Origin: Opitutales bacterium
GTDB lineage: Bacteria; Verrucomicrobiota; Verrucomicrobiia; Opitutales; UBA953
Direction of reading: 5' to 3'
Assembly: GCA_017440935.1 (NCBI GenBank)
Contig: JAFSAO010000020.1
Coordinates: 139,955 to 203,954, forward strand
Length of the DNA stretch: 64,000 nucleotides
Positions 46,494-55,013 of the stretch are shown here, in pieces (within the stretch, counting starts at the first letter, position 1; every line of letters begins with the position of its first letter). The translations under genes were made by a program, and so were the position numbers. Below the pieces are notes generated by a model. It was not told the origin of the DNA and ran no database searches. It worked only from the letters and a program-made list of their open reading frames with translations.

Positions 46494-46533
46494 AAAACGC
46501 GTTCCCGTGATTCCCGTTGCGGGAACGCGTTTT
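46494..46533 (+). terminator. Terminator after nahK built from the CGTTCCCG motif
   Basis: AAAACGCGTTCCCG (46494-46507) pairs with CGGGAACGCGTTTT (46520-46533) across 12 nt. It lies about 100 bp after the stop codon. Confidence 0.8.
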
Positions 46534-46564
46534 TTCCCGCTCATTCCTCCGACAGCTCTTTCCC

Positions 46565-46748
46565 ATGCTTCAAAAACTTTTTGGGTTTAATCCGAAAGAA
46601 ATGTCCCTAAAAACGGAATATTTCCGAAGGAATCGTGATTGGGCACCTCAGCTACGTTTTCATTAATCTCTGTTGCGGGCGCATTAAAAAAGTTTCTGTC
46701 GGAATGTGCGCGTTGGCGGCATTTTTCATTTTACGCTTCTTCTTTTGA
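46565..46748 (+). pseudogene. Hollowed-out NCS2/AzgA-type purine permease remnant
   Basis: The ATG frame encodes MLQKLFGFNPKEMSLKTE, the N-terminus of AzgA-like permeases. A +1 frame then encodes NISEGIVIGHLSYVFIN followed by LCCGRIKKVSVGMCALAAFF and ILRFFF with a stop at 46746-46748, their C-terminus. The roughly 400 codons between are gone and the junction is out of frame. A strong terminator (46792-46826) still follows. Clearly a broken gene. Confidence 0.75.
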
Positions 46749-46791
46749 GGATTTCGGAAAACTTTCCGGCGTATTGTATTCGGTGTATAAC

Positions 46792-46826
46792 AAAAAGAGC
46801 GTTCCCGCAACGGGAACGCTCTTTTT
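46792..46826. terminator. Perfect 16-bp bidirectional terminator built from the CGTTCCCG motif
   Basis: AAAAAGAGCGTTCCCG (46792-46807) pairs perfectly with CGGGAACGCTCTTTTT (46811-46826) across the loop CAA. It serves the GH109-like gene on the minus strand and ends the permease remnant on the plus strand. Confidence 0.9.
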
Positions 46827-46850
46827 GTTTGTTAACGGACGAAGTTCGGC

Positions 46851-48350
46851 TTAATACCAGGTATCTTCGGTCTTATACATTTTGTAGCCCTGGATGTCGT
46901 TCCAGTGACCGCGCGTGAAGTCAGGAACTTCGACCGGAGCGCAGCCGTTGCTCATGGAGAGATAGCCGAGTTCAGCGAGGCAACTCCATTCCGCAAGGTC
47001 GTAAACGTCCATGTCCATCGGCAAACCGTTTTGGAGGCAGTAAACCATGCGGTAGTCCATCATGAAGTCCATACCGCCGTGACCGCCGACTTTCTTTGCC
47101 TTTTCTCCGATTTCGAGAATGAGCGGGTGAGTGTACTTCTGAACAAGAGCCTGCTGTGCATCTGCCGGGAGGAATCCGTGAGCATCGAGTTTTTCGTGAT
47201 TCGGAACACCTTCAATCGTGGAGGTTTTGCCCTGAACGGCGTAGCCCTGAACCGGGTATTTGTTCGCGAAACCGCTCGTTCCCGTGACTTGGTATTTGCG
47301 GTTGTAAGGCTGGGGCGTCATGACATTGTGCTGAATTTCGATGACTTTACCTTTTGCCGTGCGCATAAGCGTCGTCGTGTGGTCGCCGTTTTCAAAGTGT
47401 TTGCACTTTTCTCCGGTGGCTTTTTCGACGAGCTGTTTGCCGATGAAGGAATCCGTATCCATCGCCACGAGCGTGGTGAGGCGGTCGCCGCGGTGGATGT
47501 CCATCACTTGGCAAACCGGACCGAGACCGTGCGTCGCGTAAACGTCGCCGCGGTGCGTGCGGTTGTATTCCAAACGCCAGCCGAGCTTGTCGTTCGCGTC
47601 TTTTTTCCAGTAATAATTCCAGAAGTCGCTCAAGTCGTGAATATAAGCGCCTTCGCCGCGGATAACTTCACCGAACACGCCTTTTTTCGCCATGTTGAGC
47701 GTGTTGAGTTCAAAGAAGTCGTAGCAGCAGTTTTCGAGCTGAACGCAATGTTTGCGCGTGCGTTCCGACGTGTTGATGAGGTCCCAGCATTCCTGGACGC
47801 TCATAGCGGACGGAACTTCGATAGCAGCGTGTTTGCCGTGTTCCATCGCGTAGAGAGCGACGGGAACGTGGTGATTCCAGTCGGTCGCAATGTAAACCAA
47901 ATCGATATCGTCGCGTTCGCAAAGAGCTTTGTAGCCGTCTTCCCCGCTGTAAATTGCCGCCGGTTTGAGACCTTTATTGATAAGCTTATTGTTCTGCCCT
48001 TCCGCGCGTTCCTTCACATAATCGCAAAGCGCAACGATTTCGACATTCAAGCCGACATCTTTCATCGCCAAAAAGCGATCGACCGCACCGGGACCGCGCA
48101 TCCCCAAGCCGACGAAACCGACGCGGACGACGTCCAATTTCGGGGTTTTGAGTTCGAGCACGTGTTTCTGTCCGGCAGGACGGGCGGGAACGACGGTGCG
48201 GATAACGCCGTCATCACCGCGGGTCCATTTCGCATTGAAATGGCAATTCATTCCGGAGTCGTTTTTCTTCTGCTCCGGCGTGGACTCGGGGCAACCGGTG
48301 AGCGTGAAAACAACGCACGCCGCTGCCAACAGGTAGTTTAGTTTTTTCAT
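46851..48350 (-). CDS. GH109-like alpha-N-acetylgalactosaminidase, lipoprotein
   Basis: 499 aa. The lipobox LTGC places it on the envelope. A Rossmann domain (VRVGFVGLGMRGPGAV) with the Gfo/Idh/MocA fold is followed by the GH109 signatures EVPSAMSVQECWDL, KHCVQLENCCYDFFEL, GEGAYIHDL and YATHGLGPVCQVMDIHRGD. GH109 enzymes use NAD+ to cleave terminal alpha-GalNAc from mucins and blood-group A. The nahK-like kinase is just upstream on the other strand. Other Gfo/Idh/MocA activities remain possible. Confidence 0.88.
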   Translation of the reverse strand: MKKLNYLLAAACVVFTLTGCPESTPEQKKNDSGMNCHFNAKWTRGDDGVIRTVVPARPAGQKHVLELKTPKLDVVRVGFVGLGMRGPGAVDRFLAMKDVGLNVEIVALCDYVKERAEGQNNKLINKGLKPAAIYSGEDGYKALCERDDIDLVYIATDWNHHVPVALYAMEHGKHAAIEVPSAMSVQECWDLINTSERTRKHCVQLENCCYDFFELNTLNMAKKGVFGEVIRGEGAYIHDLSDFWNYYWKKDANDKLGWRLEYNRTHRGDVYATHGLGPVCQVMDIHRGDRLTTLVAMDTDSFIGKQLVEKATGEKCKHFENGDHTTTLMRTAKGKVIEIQHNVMTPQPYNRKYQVTGTSGFANKYPVQGYAVQGKTSTIEGVPNHEKLDAHGFLPADAQQALVQKYTHPLILEIGEKAKKVGGHGGMDFMMDYRMVYCLQNGLPMDMDVYDLAEWSCLAELGYLSMSNGCAPVEVPDFTRGHWNDIQGYKMYKTEDTWY

Positions 48351-48355
48351 CTTGG

Positions 48356-48384
48356 CTATATTTTAGGAATAGAAACGGGTTCAA
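48356..48384 (-). promoter_or_regulatory. Candidate promoter of the GH109-like gene
   Basis: On the minus strand TTGAAC (48379-48384), a 17-bp spacer and ATATAG (48356-48361) precede the ATG at 48350. Read by eye. The -10 lies very close to the start codon, so an alternative box (TAAAAT just upstream) is possible. Confidence 0.3.
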
Positions 48385-48457
48385 TTCGAGTGTCGAATCT
48401 TAGCAAAAGTGAACAAGAGATTGAAAGAAAAAAAGTATTTGTCTGAAACGGAGAAAA

Positions 48458-49573
48458 TCACACCCCAATTTTTCCTTCAAAAAGAAAGTCGTTCCCGTGG
48501 CGAGAAACCGCTGTGCGAGAAAGAATTTGCGATTCGGAGAGCTTTTCGAGAGGCGTTCCCGCAAAAACAGGACGAGCGTCAGGGTCGCCAAAGATTTTCG
48601 GGGCGATGTAGGCATAAAGATAATTCGCCTGCTTTTCGGAAAGCAACGCGCCGAGCAGTTTTGCTCCGGCTTCAAAAAGGACGCCGGCGAGTTTTTTTTC
48701 GGTGACGCGGGAACGAAAATCCGCCCAGAAATTTTCCGCCGAAATTTTCCAGATTTTTACCCCGCGCACAAAAAGTTTTTCAGAAAGAACGGAGGGAACC
48801 TCCGCTGTCGTAACAAGCACGGTTTTTTCCCGAAACTCGTCGTTGAAAACATTCAGCAAGTCGAGCTTTTCCAAAGTCCGCAAACTTCGGTCAAAAACGA
48901 AGCGGACAGGGCAGAAAACATTTTCTCCGGGAATGCGCGCCGTGAGTGACGGATTATCGGCGAGCACCGTTCCCGATCCGGTGGCGATCGCCGGAAAATA
49001 ACGGCGCAGGCGCATGACATCGGAGCGGGCTTCCGCTCCCGTAATCCACTGAGATTCGCCGTGCCGCGTTGCCGTGCGCCCGTCGAGCGTCATCGCCGTT
49101 TTCATGGCAAAGAGCGGCATTCCCGTAGTGATTTGGTAATTAAAAATCGGATTAAGGCGGGAACATTCTTCTTCGAGAACGCCGGAAACGACTTCAATTC
49201 CGGCGTTGCGCAACGTTGTAAATCCGTTGCCCGCGTGCGCAGGATTGGGGTCGGTCGCGCCGACGACGACACGGGAAATTCCGGCGCTGATAAGCGCGTC
49301 GGTGCACGCACCGGTGCGTCCGCAAGTCGAGCAGGGCTCGAGCGTAACAAACATCGTTGCCCCGGGAGCGGGAGCGCGCCCGAGAGCAGCGAGGGCATTG
49401 CGCTCGGCGTGCGGCGTTCCCGCGCGGGCGTGAAATCCTTCGGCAACGATTTTCCCGTTTTCGACAATGAGCGCACCGACCATCGGGTTCGGGTGCGTAT
49501 TGCCGTTCCCGCGCTTTGCCAGTTCAATGGCTCGGCGCATGAAAAATTCGGATTCAACCGTTGAAAGCACCAT
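48458..49573 (-). CDS. ribD: Bifunctional riboflavin biosynthesis protein RibD
   Basis: About 371 aa from the ATG at 49573 (MVLSTVESEFFMRRA), the first plausible start ahead of the deaminase domain. The N-terminal deaminase has HAERNAL and a zinc site PCSTCGRTGACTDA. The C-terminal reductase begins near MKTAMTLDGRTATRHGESQWITG. It catalyses two steps from the GTP-derived pyrimidine to the ribitylamino precursor. No FMN riboswitch is seen upstream because the thioredoxin-like gene adjoins. Confidence 0.95.
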   Translation of the reverse strand: MVLSTVESEFFMRRAIELAKRGNGNTHPNPMVGALIVENGKIVAEGFHARAGTPHAERNALAALGRAPAPGATMFVTLEPCSTCGRTGACTDALISAGISRVVVGATDPNPAHAGNGFTTLRNAGIEVVSGVLEEECSRLNPIFNYQITTGMPLFAMKTAMTLDGRTATRHGESQWITGAEARSDVMRLRRYFPAIATGSGTVLADNPSLTARIPGENVFCPVRFVFDRSLRTLEKLDLLNVFNDEFREKTVLVTTAEVPSVLSEKLFVRGVKIWKISAENFWADFRSRVTEKKLAGVLFEAGAKLLGALLSEKQANYLYAYIAPKIFGDPDARPVFAGTPLEKLSESQILSRTAVSRHGNDFLFEGKIGV

Positions 49574-49597
49574 GGATTCCGGAAAAATCAGCAAAAT

Positions 49598-50182
49598 TTA
49601 TTTCTTCGCGGCGGATTCCTTCCAATCGTCCATTTTTTTACGCAAATCAACGTGCAGGCGGGAATCTTTTGATTCTTTCCGGTTGGCGCCGGAAATCGTC
49701 GTCAGAATTTTCCCGTCCGGAGTCAGCACATGCAGGCACGGATAACCGCCCGCGCGGGGCGCGCCGTTCTTTTCTCCGAGCGGAGCCGCGAGCCACGGCA
49801 TTTTTGAGGATTTTGCGTAAGCGCGGCGCTGTTCTTCCGACTTGTCGCCGCTGACGAAGACCACTTCAAAGTCTTTTTTGTTTTTCTTGTAAAATGCAAT
49901 CAGTTGCGGCGTAAAAAGGTGGCAGAAACCGCACCAATTTGCCGAGTGGTAAATGCCGACGAACTTGCCGTTGAGTTTTTTAAGAACGTCTTTCTTGGCG
50001 GATTCCGACTTTTGGTGCGCTTTCGCCAACAAACCGTTCGGAAACATCTTTTCCCACGGTGATTCTTTCTGCGCAGTCGCGGTCGCCGTTGTCGGTTTCG
50101 CCTGAGCAAACGCGGGAACGGCAAGCGAAAAATGGGTGAGGGCGAGGAGCCCGAAAAGCGGTAAAAGCAATAGTTTTTTCAT
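49598..50182 (-). CDS. Exported thioredoxin-like protein
   Basis: 194 aa. A signal peptide (LALTHFSLAVPAFAQA) is followed by a thioredoxin-like fold with SANWCGFCHLFTPQL, a redox CxxC like that of nucleoredoxin/TlpA proteins. LHVLTPDGKILTT follows on the next strand. Probably reduces envelope disulfides. Transcribed with ribD (24 bp apart). A degenerate promoter-like element lies upstream (50192-50230). Confidence 0.86.
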   Translation of the reverse strand: MKKLLLLPLFGLLALTHFSLAVPAFAQAKPTTATATAQKESPWEKMFPNGLLAKAHQKSESAKKDVLKKLNGKFVGIYHSANWCGFCHLFTPQLIAFYKKNKKDFEVVFVSGDKSEEQRRAYAKSSKMPWLAAPLGEKNGAPRAGGYPCLHVLTPDGKILTTISGANRKESKDSRLHVDLRKKMDDWKESAAKK

Positions 50183-50191
50183 ACGGGCGGA

Positions 50192-50230
50192 ATTTTTTCC
50201 CTCGAAGGGCGGATTTGCAAATAGAAATTT
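50192..50230 (-). promoter_or_regulatory. Degenerate copy of the AAATTTCAATTTGC promoter-like element
   Basis: The minus strand reads AAATTTCTATTTGCAA. Taking TTGCAA (50215-50220) as -35, a 17-bp spacer leads to AAAAAT (50192-50197). Same orientation and distance as in the stronger copies. Confidence 0.3.
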
Positions 50231-50313
50231 GGCGGAATCGAAGCGCTTTTCGGAATTTCAAAGGTTGAAAAGGGCGCGGAAAAGCTGTTTTATTTCATAA
50301 AATTTTTCCAAAC

Positions 50314-52308
50314 ATGACGATTACACCAGACATACCTGCTCTTTCTCGTGCGGCAAACGAAGCCCGCGGTCTCGCCTTGGACGCCATTGCCGGTTGCAAA
50401 TCCGGGCACTTGGGACTTCCGCTCGGCACGGCAGAAATCGGCGCCGCGCTTTTCGGACACGCTCTGAAAATCGCACCGAAACACCCGAAATGGCCGAATC
50501 GCGACCGTTTTGTGCTTTCCGCCGGGCACGGCAGTATGTTTGTCTACGCGTGGCTTCACCTCGCAGGATTTGAGATTTCGCTTGATGATTTGAAAGCGTT
50601 TCGTTCCCGCGGGAGCCGGACACCCGGACACCCGGAATTCGGCGACACGCCCGGTGTGGAAGCGACAACGGGACCGCTCGGGCAAGGAATCGGAAATATT
50701 GTCGGTATGGCAATTTCCGAAAAAATGGCAGCGGCGCGCTTCAATACGGAAGAACATAAGATTTTCGACCACGTTGTCGTCGGTCTTTGCGGCGACGGAT
50801 GTCTGCAGGAAGGCATTTCTTACGAAGCCGCTGCCGTTGCCGGGCGCCTCGGCTTGGACAACCTGATTCTTTTCTACGATTCCAACGCAATTACGCTCGA
50901 TGCTCCGACCGAAAAAACACAGAACGAAAACACGGTCGATCGCTTCCAGGCGGCAAATTGGGACGTCTGGGAACTTGAAGACGGACACAATATCATCGAG
51001 GTGCTTTCATCCTTTGAGCGCGCGCGGGAACATCGCAACGGACGCCCGAAATTGATTATCTGCAAAACGCTCATCGGGCGCGGAGTTCCCGAAGTCGCGG
51101 GAACGACAAAGGCTCACGGCGAAGGCGGCGCAAAATTCGCTGCTGATGCGCACAAGCGCCTCGGACTTCCGGAAACGACGTTTTACGTCTCCTCGGAAAC
51201 GCGCGAATACTTCGCCGGTCTTTGCAACCGCCGCGAAGCGGAATATGCCGCATGGGCGGAAACATTTGAAGCGTGGCAAAAAGCGAATCCGGAACTTGCC
51301 GCCTTGCTCGAAAAAGGATTTTCGTGCGACCACGGCTCGGCGGAAGAACTTTCCGCAAAAATTCCCGCATTCGGCGAAAACAAAAACGCAACCCGCGTTT
51401 CCGGCGAAATTTCTCTGAATGCGCTCGCGAAAAACGATTCGCTGATCCTCTCCGGTTGTGCAGACCTTTTCAGCTCCGTCAAAACCTACATCAAGGACGG
51501 CGGAGATTTTGACGTCGACAACTACGCAGGTCGCAACATTTGGTTCGGCATTCGCGAACACGCCATGGGCGCGATTTTGAACGGCATTGCGTATGCCGGA
51601 ATTTTCAAGCCCGCGGGCTCGACATTCCTGACCTTTGAAGATTATATGCGTCCGTCTGTGCGCGTTGCCGCGCTCGCAAAGTTGCCGCTGTTTTACATCT
51701 TCACGCACGATTCCGTCGCTGTCGGCGAGGACGGACCGACACACCAGCCGGTGGAACTCGTTTCCTCGTTGCGTTGCATTCCGAATCTTGACGTCATCCG
51801 TCCGGGTGATTCCGAAGAAACCGCCGCCGCATACGCTTATGCCGTGGCGCGCAAAGACGGTCCGGTCGCGCTTTGCCTTTCCCGCCAAAATCTTGATTCG
51901 CAGGAAACGATTCCGGTCGAAACCCGCCGCGCGGGAACGCTTCGCGGCGCATATGTCGCGGTGAAAGAACAGGGTGCTCTGGAACGCATTATCATTGCGT
52001 CCGGAAGCGAACTCGGAATCGCGGTTGCGGCGGCGAAGGAACTCGGAGCGGGAACGCGTGTCGTTTCTATGCCGTCGATGGAAATCTTTGAAAAACAAAG
52101 CCCGGAATACCGGGAAAGCGTGCTTCCTGCGGCGTGCACAAAGCGTGTTGCGATCGAAGCCGGCATCACGGCAATGTGGTGGAAATACGTCGGCCTCGAA
52201 GGCAAAGTCGTCGGAACCGACAGCTTCGGTTTCTCGGCTCCCGGGAACGTGGTTCTTGACGCATTCGGTATTTCCGTCAAAAACCTTGTCGAAACGGCAA
52301 AGTCGTAA
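50314..52308 (+). CDS. tkt: Transketolase
   Basis: 664 aa. The N-terminal thiamine-diphosphate domain has GHLGLPLGTAEIG, SAGHGSMFVYAWLHL and the TPP motif CGDGCLQEGISYEA...FYDSNAITLD. The pyrimidine domain has NIWFGIREHAMGAI and FTHDSVAVGEDGPTHQPVE, ending in the standard C-terminal domain. It moves two-carbon units in the pentose phosphate pathway. Length is typical. Confidence 0.97.
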   Translation: MTITPDIPALSRAANEARGLALDAIAGCKSGHLGLPLGTAEIGAALFGHALKIAPKHPKWPNRDRFVLSAGHGSMFVYAWLHLAGFEISLDDLKAFRSRGSRTPGHPEFGDTPGVEATTGPLGQGIGNIVGMAISEKMAAARFNTEEHKIFDHVVVGLCGDGCLQEGISYEAAAVAGRLGLDNLILFYDSNAITLDAPTEKTQNENTVDRFQAANWDVWELEDGHNIIEVLSSFERAREHRNGRPKLIICKTLIGRGVPEVAGTTKAHGEGGAKFAADAHKRLGLPETTFYVSSETREYFAGLCNRREAEYAAWAETFEAWQKANPELAALLEKGFSCDHGSAEELSAKIPAFGENKNATRVSGEISLNALAKNDSLILSGCADLFSSVKTYIKDGGDFDVDNYAGRNIWFGIREHAMGAILNGIAYAGIFKPAGSTFLTFEDYMRPSVRVAALAKLPLFYIFTHDSVAVGEDGPTHQPVELVSSLRCIPNLDVIRPGDSEETAAAYAYAVARKDGPVALCLSRQNLDSQETIPVETRRAGTLRGAYVAVKEQGALERIIIASGSELGIAVAAAKELGAGTRVVSMPSMEIFEKQSPEYRESVLPAACTKRVAIEAGITAMWWKYVGLEGKVVGTDSFGFSAPGNVVLDAFGISVKNLVETAKS

Positions 52309-52344
52309 AAACGAAATTCCGCTACGGGAACGCTTACCGAGTAT

Positions 52345-52494
52345 ATGATTTTCGGATGCATGGCTTGTTTGAGTTTCGCCGGTATTTTTGCCGTCGTCGT
52401 TTCCGCACTTTTATTCGGACTTAAATGTTGGAGAAAAGTTTGCGGTAAACGGTGTTGCGATTGCGAAGACCGACGAAAAACCTCGCGAAATTGA
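52345..52494 (+). CDS. Possible 49-aa membrane protein with Cys-rich tail
   Basis: The frame from the ATG at 52345 encodes one hydrophobic helix (AGIFAVVVSALLFGL) and then CWRKVCGKRCCDCEDRR. It starts 36 bp after transketolase and is followed by a hairpin. No Shine-Dalgarno is obvious. Too short for strong support; metal binding is conjecture. Confidence 0.35.
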   Translation: MIFGCMACLSFAGIFAVVVSALLFGLKCWRKVCGKRCCDCEDRRKTSRN

Positions 52495-52515
52495 TCCACG
52501 AAAATCCGGAAATTT

Positions 52516-52556
52516 AAAACTCGGCGACGAACAACTGCTTGTTCCCGCCGAGTTTT
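52516..52556. terminator. Terminator after the tkt region
   Basis: AAAACTCGGCG (52516-52526) pairs with CGCCGAGTTTT (52546-52556) across 19 nt. Bidirectional in form. Confidence 0.7.
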
Positions 52557-52684
52557 AGTTTTGCGCATAAAGCCTTTATTCATCTTGTTTTTACGATATT
52601 TAAAATGTCGCACAATAAGTATTATGTCTAATTTTTATTGTATCGAAAAGATTGCTTTGCTCCCTGCTTTTTTGAGGACAAACA

Positions 52685-52723
52685 AAAAGACCGCAACGTC
52701 CCGTTGAGACATTGCGGTCTTTT
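52685..52723. terminator. Terminator of purB (minus strand)
   Basis: AAAAGACCGCAA (52685-52696) pairs with TTGCGGTCTTTT (52712-52723) across 15 nt, 28 bp beyond the purB stop. The region 52557-52684 between the two terminators is AT-rich and shows no gene. Confidence 0.85.
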
Positions 52724-52751
52724 GCTTTTAGATGGAACGTCTTGCCCTGTC

Positions 52752-54176
52752 TTACAAAATGGCGCCGGGCTTAATTTCCGCGGCAGCGGGGAATTTTTTC
52801 AGAAGCTCGTCCGCGGTAGAGACAAAGTTGTCGACCTGCATTCCCGCCGTTCCCGTTTCGGCGGCGGCGATTTTTGCAATGGCATCGAAGTCATCGCGGG
52901 AAAGTTGCAAACGCCCGTCTTCGGCAAGACGATCGAACAAATTGTTGTTTGAAATTTTTCCTTGGCGAATATCTCGAGCCGTGGCGACGGCGTGTTCCTT
53001 GATAACTTCGTGAGCGGTTTCGCGCCCTACTCCCCGTTTGACGGCTTCCATCATGATGGTTGTCGTAAGCAGGAACGGAAGATAATAATTCTTTTCACGC
53101 TCGATCACGGGAACGTTAATTTCCATTTGGTTCAAAATAACGAGGAACGTTTCGAGTAATGCATCGATTGCAAAGAAGGAATCCGGGAGCGCTACGCGGC
53201 GAACGACCGAGCAGGAAACGTCGCCTTCGTTCCATTGGTCTCCGGCGAGATCCGCCGCCATTGCCAAATAGCCTTTCAAAATGACGTGCAGACCGTTCAG
53301 GCGTTCGCAGCTACGGGAATTCATTTTGTGCGGCATTGCGGACGAACCGACCTGCCCCGGGAGGAAGCCTTCGCTGGCGAGTTCGTGCCCCGCCATGAGG
53401 CGCAACGTTTTCGCGAAGCTCGAAGCGCCGGATCCGATATGGACGAGCGTGGAGATCGTCGCGAAATCAAGCGAACGCGGATAAACCTGCCCCGTCGCGT
53501 TGAATGCGTGCGGAATGCCGAGGTGTTTGCGGACGCGGGAATCAAAATCCATCGCTTTTTCCACGTCGTGATCAAAGAGTGTGAGCAAATCGAGCTGCGT
53601 GCCGACGGCACCCTTCACACCGCGCGCCGGATAATTAGCGATGAGCGCATCGAGTTCCCGCAAAGCGACGAGCATATCTTCACCGAACATCGCAAAACGC
53701 TTTCCGAAAGTCGTCAACTGAGCGGCAACGTTGTGCGTGCGGGAAGTCATCGCGATGTCTCGCGTTTCCGCGGCACGTTCGGCAAGACGTTTGATTGCGG
53801 CAACGGTTTTGAGACGAATGTATTCGAGCGAGCGGAAAACCTGAAGCTGTTCGACAGATTCCGTGAGGTCGCGGGACGTCATTCCTTTGTGAATGTGCTC
53901 AAAGCCTGCGAGGTCGCAAAATTCCTCGATGCGAGCCTTGACGTCGTGACGCGTGATGCGTTCCCGCGCGTTGATGGAGTCGAGATTGACATCGTTTTTC
54001 ACGCGTTCGTAAGCGTCGATGGCTTCGGCGGGAATATCGAGCCCGAGATCGCGCTGAGCGCGCATGACCGCGATCCAAAATTCGCGTTCGAGAATGATGC
54101 GTCCCGTTGCCGACCAAATTTTGCGAATCGGCTCCGTGGCGTAGCGTTGAGCGAGAACGTCTGCAATCTGTTCCAT
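52752..54176 (-). CDS. purB: Adenylosuccinate lyase
   Basis: 474 aa. The fumarase/aspartase-superfamily signature GSSAMPHKMN, the substrate-binding GMTSRDLTES and TSRTHNVAAQLTTFGKRF are present. It catalyses two non-consecutive steps of purine synthesis. A candidate promoter with a good -10 (GATAAT) lies directly upstream. Confidence 0.95.
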   Translation of the reverse strand: MEQIADVLAQRYATEPIRKIWSATGRIILEREFWIAVMRAQRDLGLDIPAEAIDAYERVKNDVNLDSINARERITRHDVKARIEEFCDLAGFEHIHKGMTSRDLTESVEQLQVFRSLEYIRLKTVAAIKRLAERAAETRDIAMTSRTHNVAAQLTTFGKRFAMFGEDMLVALRELDALIANYPARGVKGAVGTQLDLLTLFDHDVEKAMDFDSRVRKHLGIPHAFNATGQVYPRSLDFATISTLVHIGSGASSFAKTLRLMAGHELASEGFLPGQVGSSAMPHKMNSRSCERLNGLHVILKGYLAMAADLAGDQWNEGDVSCSVVRRVALPDSFFAIDALLETFLVILNQMEINVPVIEREKNYYLPFLLTTTIMMEAVKRGVGRETAHEVIKEHAVATARDIRQGKISNNNLFDRLAEDGRLQLSRDDFDAIAKIAAAETGTAGMQVDNFVSTADELLKKFPAAAEIKPGAIL

Positions 54177-54201
54177 AGTCGTGTAAAAAAATTAAGTTTC
54201 G

Positions 54202-54240
54202 ATTATCGCCCAATCTCCGCGTTCCCGCAAATTGAAATTT
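54202..54240 (-). promoter_or_regulatory. Promoter-like element of purB, AAATTTCAATTTGCGG class
   Basis: On the minus strand TTGCGG (54225-54230), a 17-bp spacer and GATAAT (54202-54207) give a leader of about 19 nt. This is the best -10 match among the copies of the element. Confidence 0.55.
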
Positions 54241-54298
54241 AGCAAGAGAACAGCAAAATAACCTTTTTGATTCATAATACGTTCCCGACAAATTTTTC

Positions 54299-54314
54299 TG
54301 GCACAAGTCCTGCA
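54299..54314 (+). promoter_or_regulatory. Sigma54-like promoter candidate upstream of clpP
   Basis: TGGCACAAGTCCTGCA has the GG-N10-GC spacing of -24/-12 promoters, with the start expected about 15 nt before the clpP ATG. The -12 box reads CTGC instead of TTGC. No enhancer-binding-protein site was identified. Confidence 0.35.
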
Positions 54315-54341
54315 TGGAAAATAGACTTTTAAGAATTTACT

Positions 54342-54977
54342 ATGTGCGAAGAAAACGAAAAGAAAAACGATTCGGAAAATGCACCGATTGCAGCGCAAAT
54401 TCAGAAAGAATTTCTCAAGCAACGCAAAATTTTCCTCTGGGGCGCAGTTGAGGACGCAAGCGCCCGCGACATCACGGAAAAACTGCTCTACCTGGAAGCG
54501 ACGGCACCGGGCGAGCCGATCACATTCTACATCAACACGCCGGGCGGCTCCATTACGGCGGGAATGGCGATTTACGACACAATCAAACTCATTTCCTCTC
54601 CGGTAAAAGTTATTGTTACGGGCATGGCGGCATCGATGGGCTCCATTTTGCTGAGCGCTCCCGCGAAAGGAAATCGCCTGCTCTACCCGCACGCGCGCGT
54701 CATGATTCACCAGCCGCTGATCATGGGGCAATTCCAAGGCCCTGCGGTGGACATTCACATTCAGGCGCAGGAAATGGAACGCACGCGCGATGAGCTCAAC
54801 CGTATCCTTTCCGACGCGTCCGGACAACCGCTCAAAAAAATCGAAGCGGACACCGATCGTGATTTTTACCTGACAGCGGAAGACGCCATCGCCTACGGTC
54901 TTGCCGACGCGATTGTTTCGCCGGAAGGAGCCACGCCGAATTCGACGGCGAAACCCGTTTCGCGTAAAAAGAAATAA
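54342..54977 (+). CDS. clpP: ATP-dependent Clp protease proteolytic subunit
   Basis: 211 aa. Catalytic triad Ser98 (GMAASMGS), His123 (VMIHQP) and Asp170 (EADTDRDF). It forms the tetradecameric protease chamber with ClpX or ClpA. It has an N-terminal extension of about 20 residues and a basic tail (KPVSRKKK). clpX is not adjacent, unusual but not rare. Possibly a second clpP of the genome. Confidence 0.92.
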   Translation: MCEENEKKNDSENAPIAAQIQKEFLKQRKIFLWGAVEDASARDITEKLLYLEATAPGEPITFYINTPGGSITAGMAIYDTIKLISSPVKVIVTGMAASMGSILLSAPAKGNRLLYPHARVMIHQPLIMGQFQGPAVDIHIQAQEMERTRDELNRILSDASGQPLKKIEADTDRDFYLTAEDAIAYGLADAIVSPEGATPNSTAKPVSRKKK

Positions 54978-55013
54978 TTTTTTACACTAAAACGCGTTCC
55001 CGCCGTTCACTCC

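Noticed and set aside
46905-48341. 478-aa plus-strand open frame opposite the GH109-like gene
   Set aside because: The minus-strand protein has a lipobox and GH109 signatures. The antisense translation is low-complexity in Phe/Val/Ala/Arg.
53235-54242. 335-aa plus-strand frame opposite purB
   Set aside because: Shadow of purB; no start context and no motifs.
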